From assembly GCF_000090795.2 (NCBI RefSeq), contig NW_003546389.1, positions 42,031 to 90,161 of the forward strand: DNA of 48,131 nt. The letters are read 5' to 3'. The DNA comes from Amphimedon queenslandica (lineage: Eukaryota; Porifera; Demospongiae; Haplosclerida; Niphatidae). The stretch's first letter is position 1; the number at the start of each line of letters is the position of its first letter. This document shows positions 1-9,417 of this stretch, piece after piece. The notes under the pieces are model-generated. The model was not told the DNA's origin, made no database searches, and was given only the letters and a program-made list of their open reading frames with translations. The translations under genes and the position numbers were made by a program.

Positions 1-3000
1 GATGTGATAAAAAATTTAAAGAAAGCACAGTTTGACGAAACTACTTGGAAGGATTTAGGAAGAGAGCTTGGACTCCATCCAAATACACTGAAAAAAATTG
101 AAACTAGTGAAAAAGGCAATGTTGAGAATTGTTTTGAACAATGCCTTACAAAGTGGTTGAATAAAGTTGATAATGTTAAGGAATCAACTTATAATTCATT
201 AATTGCTGCTTTGAGAAACATGCCTGGCACAGCAGATGTAGTTGATGACTTAGGTGAGTGTATAACATAATAATTTCATAATAACATCATCATCATTATT
301 TATGGCAATCTATAGATTGTAATTTAAAATAATGCATGAGTAACAATTTGTAACTGCATGGTAGCAATTTTATTTGTCATTTACTGGATTATACTCATGT
401 TAAAGCAGAGTCAGTGCATGCATGCATGTCATGTATATGCATATATGAATTATTGTTAAACATTAATTGATATGTGTAATATACAAGTAAATCTACATTC
501 CATTTTTAAGGCTAGCTTTAAATTTGATGGGAAAGGAAACTACTAAAATGACAGGTAAATAAGGCTCACTGCAAACTGAAACTAGTAAAAGGAGCTAGAT
601 GTGTTAAAATTTTTTGTAACTTATAGTCTTATATATACTAGCTATTGAAACAACAGCTTGTTTACTCAAGAAAATTAAAGAGTTCTCTCACAAACTAGCA
701 TTGCCATCTTTTCAATTGCATGGTGTATAGCACACAAGCTTTGTGCTAATAGCACTTGATACAAATACTGAAGCAACAAGTAGCACTGCCGCTAATGCTC
801 AAAGAAGATAGTAAATGAGCTAGTGATAATGATGATGATCCTAAGGCATTTTTAAATAAAGCTTGTACAGTATTAAAAGATGTTGGAGAGACAAATATTA
901 CTAATGTACATGTAGTGGAAAAGTTGGGTGAGTGAAACTTGTTAGCAGTTATAGCTTAGTACAGAATTATGTAACAAACTGCTAGTAGATCTATAGCTAG
1001 CAAAACATTTAGAAACTATTCTTGATCAATAATTTTATAAAAAGTTATTATGCTAACTGCACAACTGTACCGCTTTGTTTATGCCGCATAAAAAATATTG
1101 AAAGGGTTTCATTTTTAATGAAAGCCTAATAGGCTATAAAACAACAACATACAAAAGTGTCAATGTAATCACATGGATGCATGCTATCTCAGCTTAGTCA
1201 AAGGTACAATTCTAATATTGGCAAATGACTGCACCTATATTGATACCATAGTATTAATAACTTCTGCATACACTACTATATAGAAACAGCAATATCTGAA
1301 GAAAATGGTGATAAGAAGGAGCAAACAAAGGGTAATAGTAATAGTAAAGATTAGTTTAATCATAGAATAAATTTAATAGTAGATCAAAATAAAAAATTTT
1401 ATAGTTCATTTTTTAAATTTTAGATCCAGCAAAAGAAAAGAAACCTGCTAAAAGTATGTGTAAGTGATAGGTAACCATGCAGCTACTTCAACTATAATTG
1501 TTTATTTTGTGCTCTATTTTAGCTGGAAAACAAAAAGATGAAAAAAATGGTCATGATGAGCCTGATGGAGGTAACTAATTCCTAACACAGTATGCAGTAT
1601 GACAAAATGTGGTCATGACATGCTTTGAACAAATTTTTGATTCTAATTTCCAGAAAGCTAATTTCTGCCTACTATCTACATGCTAAATCATGTGATAATG
1701 GTTCATATACCCTGTTTTTAGACTGAATAAGCTTAATAGTGTTCCCCTTTATCATCATGATAAACAATAGACTGCTTAGGATTATTTATGCTGGCTTTTT
1801 GTTGGTTGCAATATTAATGTCAACAATACATTTTTATTTGCAAAACAAGAAGCTTCACACTATCATCTCCTTTAAATTTATTTAATTGATGCATGATGTG
1901 GAAAAAAGTACATTATTACAATAGCGAAACACTTGCAATAAAAAACTTTCTGTAATATGGTAAATACGTATTAAACAATTCAAGAAGCTTCAAAAATTGA
2001 TATTAGAGCTCTTTTAAAACAATTTTGTCACAATTGATGGGAATAATGAGTGTATGTGTAATTGCTGAAGGTATAATAATAAAAATTTTATTATAAAAAC
2101 AGCACTGACTTGTACAATTGTAGCATGATAGCATCAGCAATAGAATTAGTTTCTACAATTATTAGTGTTACTTTAAAGTTTGGCACACAATACAACAGAC
2201 AAAAATCAGTATTATTGATTTTATTGCCTACCAGGTGAAAGCCCACCAGAATTGCCTGACAATGGTGATAAATTCAAACCATCCAAGGAAATCAACTTTA
2301 AAGATATTCCTACTCCCGTTGTTGAAAGTATTAAAGTTGTCATTACTCCTGCCACTTTAGACGAAGAAAACGCAGTCTTACGTTACTTGGAGCCGATAGA
2401 AGGTGATCACTACATCAGTGCATCAATTTATGATCGCAATATTTCAAACATACACGTCGGAAAGTTTGGAGATAATCCAGTTGTTGTTGTGACGACTGCA
2501 CCACCGCAGCATAAGCAGGGCCCAGTTCATGCTGCTATTGTCATCACAAAAATATTGGAGAAATTCGAGAATATTAAGTACATTGTGGGTGTTGGTGTCT
2601 GTTATGGGATGGACAAAAATAAACAAAAACTAGGACAAGTTATTGTCTCAACCATTCTCTGTGATTTCACAAATAAACGCGAAGGCAAAACCGAGCTAAC
2701 AAACTTTCAACGAGGTGCTCAAACTAACGTAGGAAACAGTATTAGCAACATGTTTATACCAAGTGATGAGATCAAATCAAAATTACCTGAGGGTATCATT
2801 GCTGACAAGGGTGTATACATATGCACACCGTCTCTTATTGATAACAATGAACTCAAGGGGGAATACAAGGACATCAGGAAAGATGCTAAAGCAGGAGAAA
2901 TGGAAGGTGCTGGATTAACAGCTGCCACTGAATATGCCAAAAATAAAGTTGAGGCCATTGTCATCAAGGGTATTGGTGACTGGGGTGATGGTGATAAGAA

Positions 3001-3097
3001 AGCCACCGAAAGATGGAAGCCATTTGCAGCCCAAGCTGCTGCTTGTTATGTAAAAACTGTGCTAGAAACAAAGCAAGTCGTTTGTGATTCTGATTAA
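1..3097 (+). CDS. DEATH domain - linker - nucleoside phosphorylase protein, 5' partial
   Basis: Exons 1-253, 1284-1331, 1424-1453, 1523-1570 and 2235-3097. All junctions are phase 1 and the frame stays open to the TAA at 3095-3097. The first exon enters from outside the window and encodes a DEATH domain (TTWKDLGRELGLHPNTLKKIE core, then an amphipathic C-terminal helix). Three short exons give a Lys/Glu-rich, probably disordered linker. The last exon, 863 nt without introns, encodes a PNP/UDP/MTAN-family domain: GVGVCYG glycine loop, GEMEGAG (ribose-site Glu motif, 2890-2913) and IKGIGDWGDG with the expected catalytic Asp (2967-2996). An AATAAA lies at 3103-3108. By family knowledge, such domains cleave the N-glycosidic bond of nucleosides or related metabolites. 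Fusion to a death fold suggests a recruited effector, which is inference. Substrate unknown. A second set of 3' exons follows at 3486-4184. Confidence 0.8.
819..927 (+). pseudogene. relic of a CARD-like exon
   Basis: The open stretch encodes DDDDPKAFLNKACTVLKDVG and ends in a good phase-1 donor (G|GTGAGT at 928). It aligns with the C-terminal half of the CARD-like exons at 8138-8467 and 9519-9845 (pattern ..SAQCLQKICDVFESKKV..). An in-frame TGA at 816-818 blocks extension upstream, and the only AG in the right place lacks a pyrimidine tract. I read it as a decayed domain exon normally skipped between the DEATH exon and the linker. A shortened, occasionally used exon is possible, since its frame is compatible. 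Confidence 0.5.
1571..2234 (+). other. intron before the phosphorylase exon
   Basis: This 664-nt AT-rich intron has a GTAACT donor and a TTGCCTACCAG acceptor. I see no further exon, repeat or RNA gene in it. The equivalent intron of the downstream paralog is 10691-11009. Confidence 0.6.
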
Positions 3098-3485
3098 TAA
3101 TTAATAAAATATTTTGAGACTTCATTGCTTTGTTAGGTTTTAAAATAAACATACTAGAAATGGAGTGATTTTTGTGTGAATTTAATTTTAAATTAATTGA
3201 TTAAAAATTAATAACTTTATTTTAACTTTGCGCATATTGTTTGAGCAAGGAGTATTCACATCAAAAAGTTTAAAATGTGCCAATTAAAAAAATACCATGA
3301 GCTATACAACACTTGCAAATGATCTTAATTAGCAGTAAAGTCTGTCATCCTTCCTAAAATGAACATTTTTCTTGACACAATAAAGCAATAGGCCTTCTCT
3401 GTAATTAGAATGTGAACCGATTGACTACTTGGTGCATGGCTATCGAAAACTTTTTTGACTATGCTTATATAAATTTTTTCATTAG

Positions 3486-4184
3486 GAAACCTGAAATGCT
3501 GTGAAACTAAACACCTGAAGCAAGATAGCAGCTCCAATTCTACTAACACTCACTCGTTTTGTTTAATCAGGATGTGGGGTTTTGCTTTGGTGGCTATTGC
3601 TTTGGCTGTTATTATTGGTGTGACTATCAAACTGGAAAAAAGTAAGTGGATGTACATGTACATGTACATGCATGCACGCACATGTATATTGAGCAAAATG
3701 AATTTGATTTTGTACCAAGTACATTTAATCTTCAAAAATTCTTTAATACAGATAATGGCACTTCTATATCTTTAACAGAGCAGTCTCATCATGGTAGTAC
3801 TCCAGATAAAGCCAGACAACTAGGTAAGACTATACCATGATAGGTACAATAATAATCTACCCTGTATTAATAATGTTTATAGATGCAGAGGATGTTGATA
3901 AAATACTTATAGTGCTAGATAAAGTATTCTTTGGTGCAGCAAAATGGAATGACTTGGGGCTTCGGTTAGGTCTGTATCAGCCAAAACTCAATGTCATTGC
4001 AGAAAGTGGTGGCAATGCATACAAGCACTTGAGGAAGACTATAGAAGCATGGCTAGATGGTGAAGATAAAGCAAAAATTAGAACATGGCAGACTTTGATA
4101 GATGCAGTGAGGGGAACAGGGAATCGTGCAGCTGCTGAAAAAATACCTCAAAAACTGAAAGAACTCTATAACATTACAGTTTAA
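3486..4184 (+). CDS. Alternative 3' exons: membrane helix plus DEATH domain
   Basis: Exons 3486-3519, 3571-3641, 3752-3823 and 3883-4184 (stop). The first needs a phase-1 partner, exactly what the linker exon ending at 1570 supplies. The resulting open frame is 858 nt from window start. The second exon encodes a membrane helix (WGFALVAIALAVIIGVTI); the third is a Ser/Thr-rich spacer; the last is a DEATH domain (WNDLGLRLGLYQPKLNV, TWQTLIDAV). The intron after the first exon has a GC donor (GAA|GCAAGA); the paralog at 12103 has GTAAGA there. The likely product is DEATH-linker-TM-DEATH, made instead of the phosphorylase form. A separate gene starting nearby is possible, but the only ATG in that frame is at 3572, immediately before the helix. 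AATAAA follows near 4219. Confidence 0.65.
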
Positions 4185-4614
4185 GAGTGGAGTACATGTT
4201 AAGTTTTATAGTGTTAAGAATAAAACCACAGGTAAATCAACATAAAATGAGGAAGATATTTGAGCCTGTCTAGTGTCTACCCAATAGTCTATACCCACAC
4301 AAAGGCTGGCTACACAAGACTCTGGCCTTGTCAGTTTCATTATTTATTTTGTACATCACAAAACCACAAAATATGTAAATTTGTACATGTACAGTAGATC
4401 TAACCTTAGGAAATGTTGCACATGGTCATTGTCTCGGCAGCTCCTTCTGATGTGGTCATTACTTTATTATGATCATACCATTTATTGCCTTATACATCTT
4501 TCCTTAATGTAATAGTGAAAAGCTTTTATAATCCTACATAAATAATTAAATGAATAATATTAATAAAATTTCTTAGTTCTTACAATGTAATCTGCTATTT
4601 TCCAAAATTAATTT

Positions 4615-4738
4615 AATTTAATTTAAGGCGTGGTCATTTTTGGGCGCGCGTGGTCCCTAACATTGGGCGCCGGGCGTACTCCATAAAAAACTGGGGACCT
4701 CCCTTACCTGTCCTGTCTGTCTTCTCTTTCTTTCAAAG
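4615..4738 (+). promoter_or_regulatory. duplicated GAK promoter region (copy 1)
   Basis: The segment shares GGCGTGGTCATTTTTGGGCG, a GGTCCCTAACATTGGGCG stretch and a pyrimidine-rich leader up to the ATG with 13283-13397, upstream of the intact GAK gene. Copy 1 carries short extra GC-rich insertions. It now faces a broken reading frame, so any remaining activity is unknown. Confidence 0.45.
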
Positions 4739-5034
4739 ATGGTTGATTTCTTCCGTTCAGCAATGAGTTACCTCAGTGGTGAGGGAGACGTAGGAGGAGG
4801 CAGTGGCGGTGGAAACGCTTTCGTTGGACAAACCGTTGACATTGGAGATGGAATGAAACTTGAAAGTCAAAAAAGTTATAGCTAAAGGTAGACCCTCTTC
4901 TCTCTCCCTCTCTCTCCTTCACTCCTCTCTCCCTTTCCAGGTGGCTATGGGTTTGTATTTGTTGCTCAAGATACAAGCACTGGAATTGACTACGCACTAA
5001 AGGTAACGGTTAACTACAAATTACTACACTTGTA

Positions 5035-5435
5035 TATAGACCTCTTTGGGTGAGAATGAATTACGTCAAAGAATGATATACGGCAAGGGGCGTGACTGAG
5101 CCTGGCTGACTCTGAAATAATTTTCGTGGATGGCAACTTTCTATGGAGTATGAATGGGCTAATGCAGAAAGCAAGCTCTATTAAAGAATATACTTCATAT
5201 TGCACCAAATCTCTTTTAGGAGATGCTTAGCAGTGACCATTCTTTCCTCCAACCAGCTTTTGTAGCTTGAAAAAGCTCCATGCCAACAAAAAGAATCAGT
5301 TTTGCCTTTTCTTCATTCATCCTCCATTGAATCTTGCCGTCCAAAATGGCGGCCAATTATCACCGTAGGTGGATACCGTAATGAACAGTAATGATATTCA
5401 TAGGCCACCGTCAATCTCACCTGAAGAGGTCTATA
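5035..5435 (+). mobile_element. MITE-like insertion, ~400 bp
   Basis: The ends form an imperfect 21-bp terminal inverted repeat: TATAGACCTCTTTGGGTGAGA at the left, and TCTCACCTGAAGAGGTCTATA at the right. The corresponding intron of the intact GAK gene (near 13665-13700) lacks the whole block, giving an empty site. No long ORF lies inside, so it would be non-autonomous. A TA or TATA target duplication is plausible but merges with the inverted repeat. Confidence 0.75.
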
Positions 5436-5612
5436 CAGTACATGTACATGTACATTATAATGAGTTGCATACCTTCAAAAATTTTAAATTCTTTTTCAAC
5501 ACTTTTAGAGGCAGATAGTAGCTTCGGAAAACATTAAAGCAATCAAGCAAGAAATAACATTTTTAGTAAGTTAATGAATTAAATAAATGTACATACATGT
5601 ACGTGTACTTTT

Positions 5613-5647
<35 letters not shown>

Positions 5648-6333
5648 GACTCAATTGTCTGGTCATCCTCATATAATTAATTTCATTGGTGCCGCTAGTT
5701 CTAAGGATCCAGCTGGAGGGAGTGCAGAGTTCCTTATTGTCACTGAACTTATTACCGGTATGAATAAAAACAATTTTATTGTTATTGTTGTTTTATTATG
5801 GAGCAACTTTGAAAGTTTGTAAAAAAATCCAATTTTGATCAGAATTAGCTCAAATTTTCTACACATCAAAAGAACATGTATTATATGTATCAGGAAAAGT
5901 TATAAAAACAGAGAATTCTCTCCTTTTCAATTTTGGCAAAGTTTGGCTAACAACCATATGCTATAGCCCATTGTTTTTCCTGAAAAATGGCTTTGAAATC
6001 ACTTCCAATTTTTATTACATTTTCTAATACATAAATTATTATTTCTCTTACTTTCACTTGTTGTTGCTACATGTACATGTACATGTACGTGTATATTATT
6101 ATTGTTTTTTCTTGGCAGGTGGTGAGCTTGTCGATATTGTTAACACTCGGTCTTTAAGTCCTCGTCAAGTCCTGAGGGTTTTTTATGAAACCTGTCAAGC
6201 AATAGCCCACATGCACTCTCAGACCCCGCCCATCATACACAGGGATATTAAAGTGGGTGTGACTTTATTATTATGTACATGTACATATTATTATTTTTTA
6301 CAGGTTGAGAATTTATTGCTCACAGACAAGGGG

Positions 6334-6406
6334 TGATGATGACATCATTAATTGACTTTTAATAATTAATTAAAGTAGGACTTAAACTGCAATGGAGCCC
6401 AAGGGG
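6334..6406 (+). repeat. 66-bp insertion with 7-bp flanking duplication in pseudo-exon 6
   Basis: The intact gene reads CAAGGGGTCTG without interruption. Here CAAGGGG occurs at 6327-6333 and again at 6400-6406, with 66 extra bases between. The duplicated 7-mer looks like a target-site duplication. The inserted DNA is AT-rich and has no obvious inverted ends. Confidence 0.65.
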
Positions 6407-6505
6407 TCTGTTAAATTGTACGATTTTGGTAGTGCCACGACCCAGTGACTGACTCCTGACCACTCCTGGTCTGCTACACAAAGAGGACTCAGAGAAGATG
6501 AGGTA

Positions 6506-7799
6506 AGAGAGAGGTACCAGATTACCAGAGGTACCAGCTCATCTTCCTCTTCCTCTAGACTCTCCTTAGACTGTCCCTCCACTCCATTAGTCCATGGGAG
6601 GAACATCAACAAGGAGAGAGGAGAGAGAAGCGAGAGTATGGAATACATTTTAAAAAATATTTTGTCCTGAAAATAAATGGGTGGAGTATTGAGATGGGCG
6701 GGCCTAATAGTTAATTAATTAATCAATTAAGGCTCATGCATGCATTGCATCTATTTAAAAAAGGGCTCCTCAAATTCTCATATTTAAACTCATCACTATA
6801 AATTGCTGGCCATGATGACATTGACATTCTTTGATAATTCAAAAGATCACACCAGTTAAAGTTTTATTGTAGTACTTACCATCATATATATGATGCACAG
6901 ACTGTAATACACACAGGTCTGTGTATTATATCTATGTTACCATGTACTACTGTACTGTGAGTATTTCTTACAATTGTTAAAATCCCAGTTTCCATTTGAT
7001 ATGGACCATGTGCCTGCTTAAAATACAAAACTCTTTGCAACATAAATAAATACATTCTAAGCTTTCATATTCCTAGTACAACAAAAGAAAGTGATAACCA
7101 TATTAGTATAGCAACTGTGAGTAAGTCCTACTATGGTCAGGCCTACCTGGCAGGGCTCAAGTTACTCACAGCTACTATAAGCTTACTAATTTAGCTATCA
7201 TCAGTCCTATAATCTCAGTGACCTGGCCCATTTATCAATATGCAAATACCACTCTATACATTAGGTGAGGCTTAAGATTATTATCTCAGCCTTTGATGCC
7301 CTAGTTTCACACACTATATACATAACCAATGGGTTTACCCTGCAGTGGCAGTGCATCCATATTGGAAACCCACATAGCAATGTACATATGTGCCATTCCA
7401 GGAGCTGTTTATGGCTGAATAAATATATTAATAAATAATCAACCTCAATATGCATACTAGTGATAGTACAGTATCACTAGTATTAATGTATAACTATACA
7501 GCAGTGTAATGTACATAAAATTATTATCTACTACTACTGTCAATTATCGATACTCCCTCAGTAGCTAAAAACAACCCGCCACAGATACTCCCTCTTGATG
7601 AATTTGTATGGTAACAGTAGGACTATGTCTGCTACACCCATTACTGCTATATGCTACAGCTTTACAACATTGTTGCAGCAATTGAGAAAAAGCCTTGATT
7701 TAAAAACAGTCGTAATGAATGGTCAGAATTCACAATTATATAAAAACCAGCCTTTATATTTACATTTGATATTAGCATGAACTAAACAGGTAAAACATA
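6506..7799. other. gene-free spacer between duplicated blocks
   Basis: AT-rich sequence. I see only short ORFs without domain features, a small hairpin around 7115-7175 (CTGTGAGTAA paired with TTACTCACAG) and TGCATGCA-type palindromes near 6735. No gene is supported until the DEATH relic at 7800. Confidence 0.6.
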
Positions 7800-7904
7800 T
7801 GGCAGATTTTAGTAGATACTATGATGGAGTCAGGAGACTATGCTGCTGCAGATGCTAGAAAAGTAGCTGAAAGCCTTTTACAATTAAATAATACATGTGA
7901 ATAG
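7800..7904 (+). pseudogene. relic DEATH-domain C-terminus
   Basis: The frame starting WQILVDTMMESGDYAAADAR and ending in TAG (7902-7904) matches the last helices of the DEATH domains here (TWQILKEAVKDTGDKAAAERI at 8989-9050). Upstream in the same frame there is no DEATH N-terminal half. It is a truncated remnant of an extra gene copy lying just before the adaptor gene. Confidence 0.6.
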
Positions 7905-7949
7905 TGATTAAAGTGATAGTGATTAGGAGTTCATTAGACTAAACAGGAA

Positions 7950-8049
7950 ATGCCAACTGATTCCTGGGCTAATGCCAATCCCAGTTCCTGATTTGTCATC
8001 ATTTGACCTCAGCTCTTCTTGTGTTCTTCTATTCTTTATTAGTTGCAAT
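7950..8049 (+). promoter_or_regulatory. conserved upstream block of the CARD-DEATH adaptor
   Basis: A block with TGCCAATCCCAG, TTCCTGATT and TTTGACCTCAGCTCTTCTTG, then pyrimidines and GCAATATGGCTACT, recurs in the same order at 9320-9420 before the CARD-PNP gene. It includes a CCAAT box. Conservation right up to the ATG supports both start sites and suggests co-regulation. The TSS is not determined. Confidence 0.5.
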
Positions 8050-9061
8050 ATGGCTACTTCACAAAGTAAGTGCTTTAGATTAGTTGCTAATAGAATTCAG
8101 TTGATATTAAGATTAATCTACTTTTTAATGTGCACAGGTGAAACTCCAGCTGACATCTTTCAGGAGAAGTATGGTGACATTTTTCCATTGATTGGAAAAG
8201 AACCAAACTTCACTAATGTTACTGGTAATCTCTTTTCAAAAAAGCTGATTACTCCAGGAGAGATTGCTGGAATAAAAACACAATCTAATACTGATGATAA
8301 TAAGAGAGGAGATGCCCTAGCTATGTGTCTTTTTGAAAAAATAGATGTAGATGATAATGACAAGTCTGCCCAATGTTTACAGAAGATATGTGATGTGTTT
8401 GAAAGCAAAAAAGTGAATAATGAAGAACTAAAGGAACTTGGAGCAGGAATGAGAAAAAAGTTATTAAGTAAAAACATGCATGATCTTCAAATACGTACAC
8501 ATATTAATTAGATTGCATGCATTTACCACAGCAATTGATAATAGATCTACATGGGTCATTTGGTTTAAACATCTGTTGTTTGTGCTCTAAAACTAACTTG
8601 TTTTCAATTTAGACTTATTTTATTGTTATCTTAGGCACAACTGCTACATCACAAGTACCAACTGATGCTATCTCTTCTGCTCCACCACAACCCAGTGAAC
8701 CCACAACTACAAGGACAAATCCGAATGAACTAAGTATATAGGAGAACATTAGATACACAATATACATTATCATTTCCTTTCATTAGATGTAGGTGATGTC
8801 AAGAAAGTGTTGAAAATTTTAAAAGAAGCAATGTTTGGTCCTGCAAATTGGAGGGACTTAGGACTATCACTAGGTCTCATTGTGACAACACTTAATACCA
8901 TTGGTAGAACAAATGGTGATGCCAATGATTATCTGGAAAAAACTATTCAAAAATGGTTGGAGAAAGAGGATCAAGTTAAAGGAACAACATGGCAGATTTT
9001 AAAAGAAGCAGTCAAGGATACTGGAGACAAAGCAGCTGCTGAAAGGATACCATTACGTTAA
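8050..9061 (+). CDS. CARD-like plus DEATH adaptor protein
   Basis: Exons 8050-8065, 8138-8467, 8635-8733 and 8787-9061, all joined in phase 1, give 239 aa. The tiny first exon encodes MATSQ. Residues ~6-115 form an all-helical death-fold domain resembling CARD (LIGKEPNFTNVTGNLFSKKL, then ..SAQCLQKICDVFESKKV..). A Pro/Ser/Thr-rich linker follows (TSQVPTDAISSAPPQPSEPT). The C-terminal ~90 residues are a DEATH domain (WRDLGLSLGLIVTTLNTIG, TWQILKEAVKDTGDKAAAERI). No membrane helix or enzyme domain is visible. The architecture resembles CRADD/FADD-type adaptors, so it could bridge the neighbouring CARD-PNP and DEATH-containing proteins; that role is inferred. Assignment to CARD versus DED or another death fold is uncertain. 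Confidence 0.8.
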
Positions 9062-9299
9062 ATTGACTATTAGTGTCTGTTTTTATTATTAAAGTTTTTG
9101 CTGCTTACATCTCAACAACTGTTTAGTCTTTATCAGAAAAAGAATGTATTAAAGATTGGGATAGTATTACAGGTGTGGGTGAGCCTCAAGAATGTACTCT
9201 AGATAGACCACACATACACTTATATTATATACTTGAGCTCCATATAAGGATAAATTTTAGAGTAATATGATAGTAATAATCTTTTGGAGGTCTTCACTA

Positions 9300-9417
9300 A
9301 ACTATCAATAAACAGGAAATTCATAGGTCATTGCCAATCCCAGATTCCTCATTCATTGACCTCAACTCTTCTTGTTTTCTCATCTTTAACTCTCAGTCTT
9401 CTTTTATCAGCTGCAAT
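9300..9417 (+). promoter_or_regulatory. conserved upstream block of the CARD-PNP gene
   Basis: This is the second copy of the motif series described at 7950-8049 (TTGCCAATCCCAG, ATTCCTCATT, TTGACCTCAACTCTTCTTG, GCAATATGGCTACT). It supports the ATG at 9418 and a shared regulatory input for the two CARD-like genes. Confidence 0.5.

Larger units (their letters stand above)
4739..6505 (+). pseudogene. GAK-like kinase, 5'-fragment pseudogene
   Basis: The fragment matches exons 1-6 of the intact gene at 13398-14692, including most intron sequence, so it is a genomic copy and not a retrocopy. It is broken three ways. An extra base near 4861 shifts exon 1 so that it runs into TAA just before the donor. 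Exon 6 is split by a 66-bp insertion at 6334-6399. In the remainder of exon 6 the CGA codon after DFGSATTQ is TGA near 6448. Similarity stops after exon 6, so the activation segment, C-lobe and all later domains are absent. Exon 5 still encodes an intact catalytic loop (HRDIK), showing the copy is not ancient. It lies directly after the TM-DEATH exons, as in the intact copy. Confidence 0.88.

Noticed and set aside
2252..3097. Phosphorylase ORFs as bacterial contamination or free-standing genes
   Set aside because: Both have eukaryotic acceptors in the same phase as the upstream linker exons, and they lie in continuous intron-containing DNA.
3837..4184. The DEATH exon as an independent small gene starting at ATG 3837
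   Set aside because: The sequence 3824-3882 has a clean GTAAGAC donor and TTTATAG acceptor, and the upstream spacer exon joins it in frame, as in the paralog; the ATG lies inside that intron.
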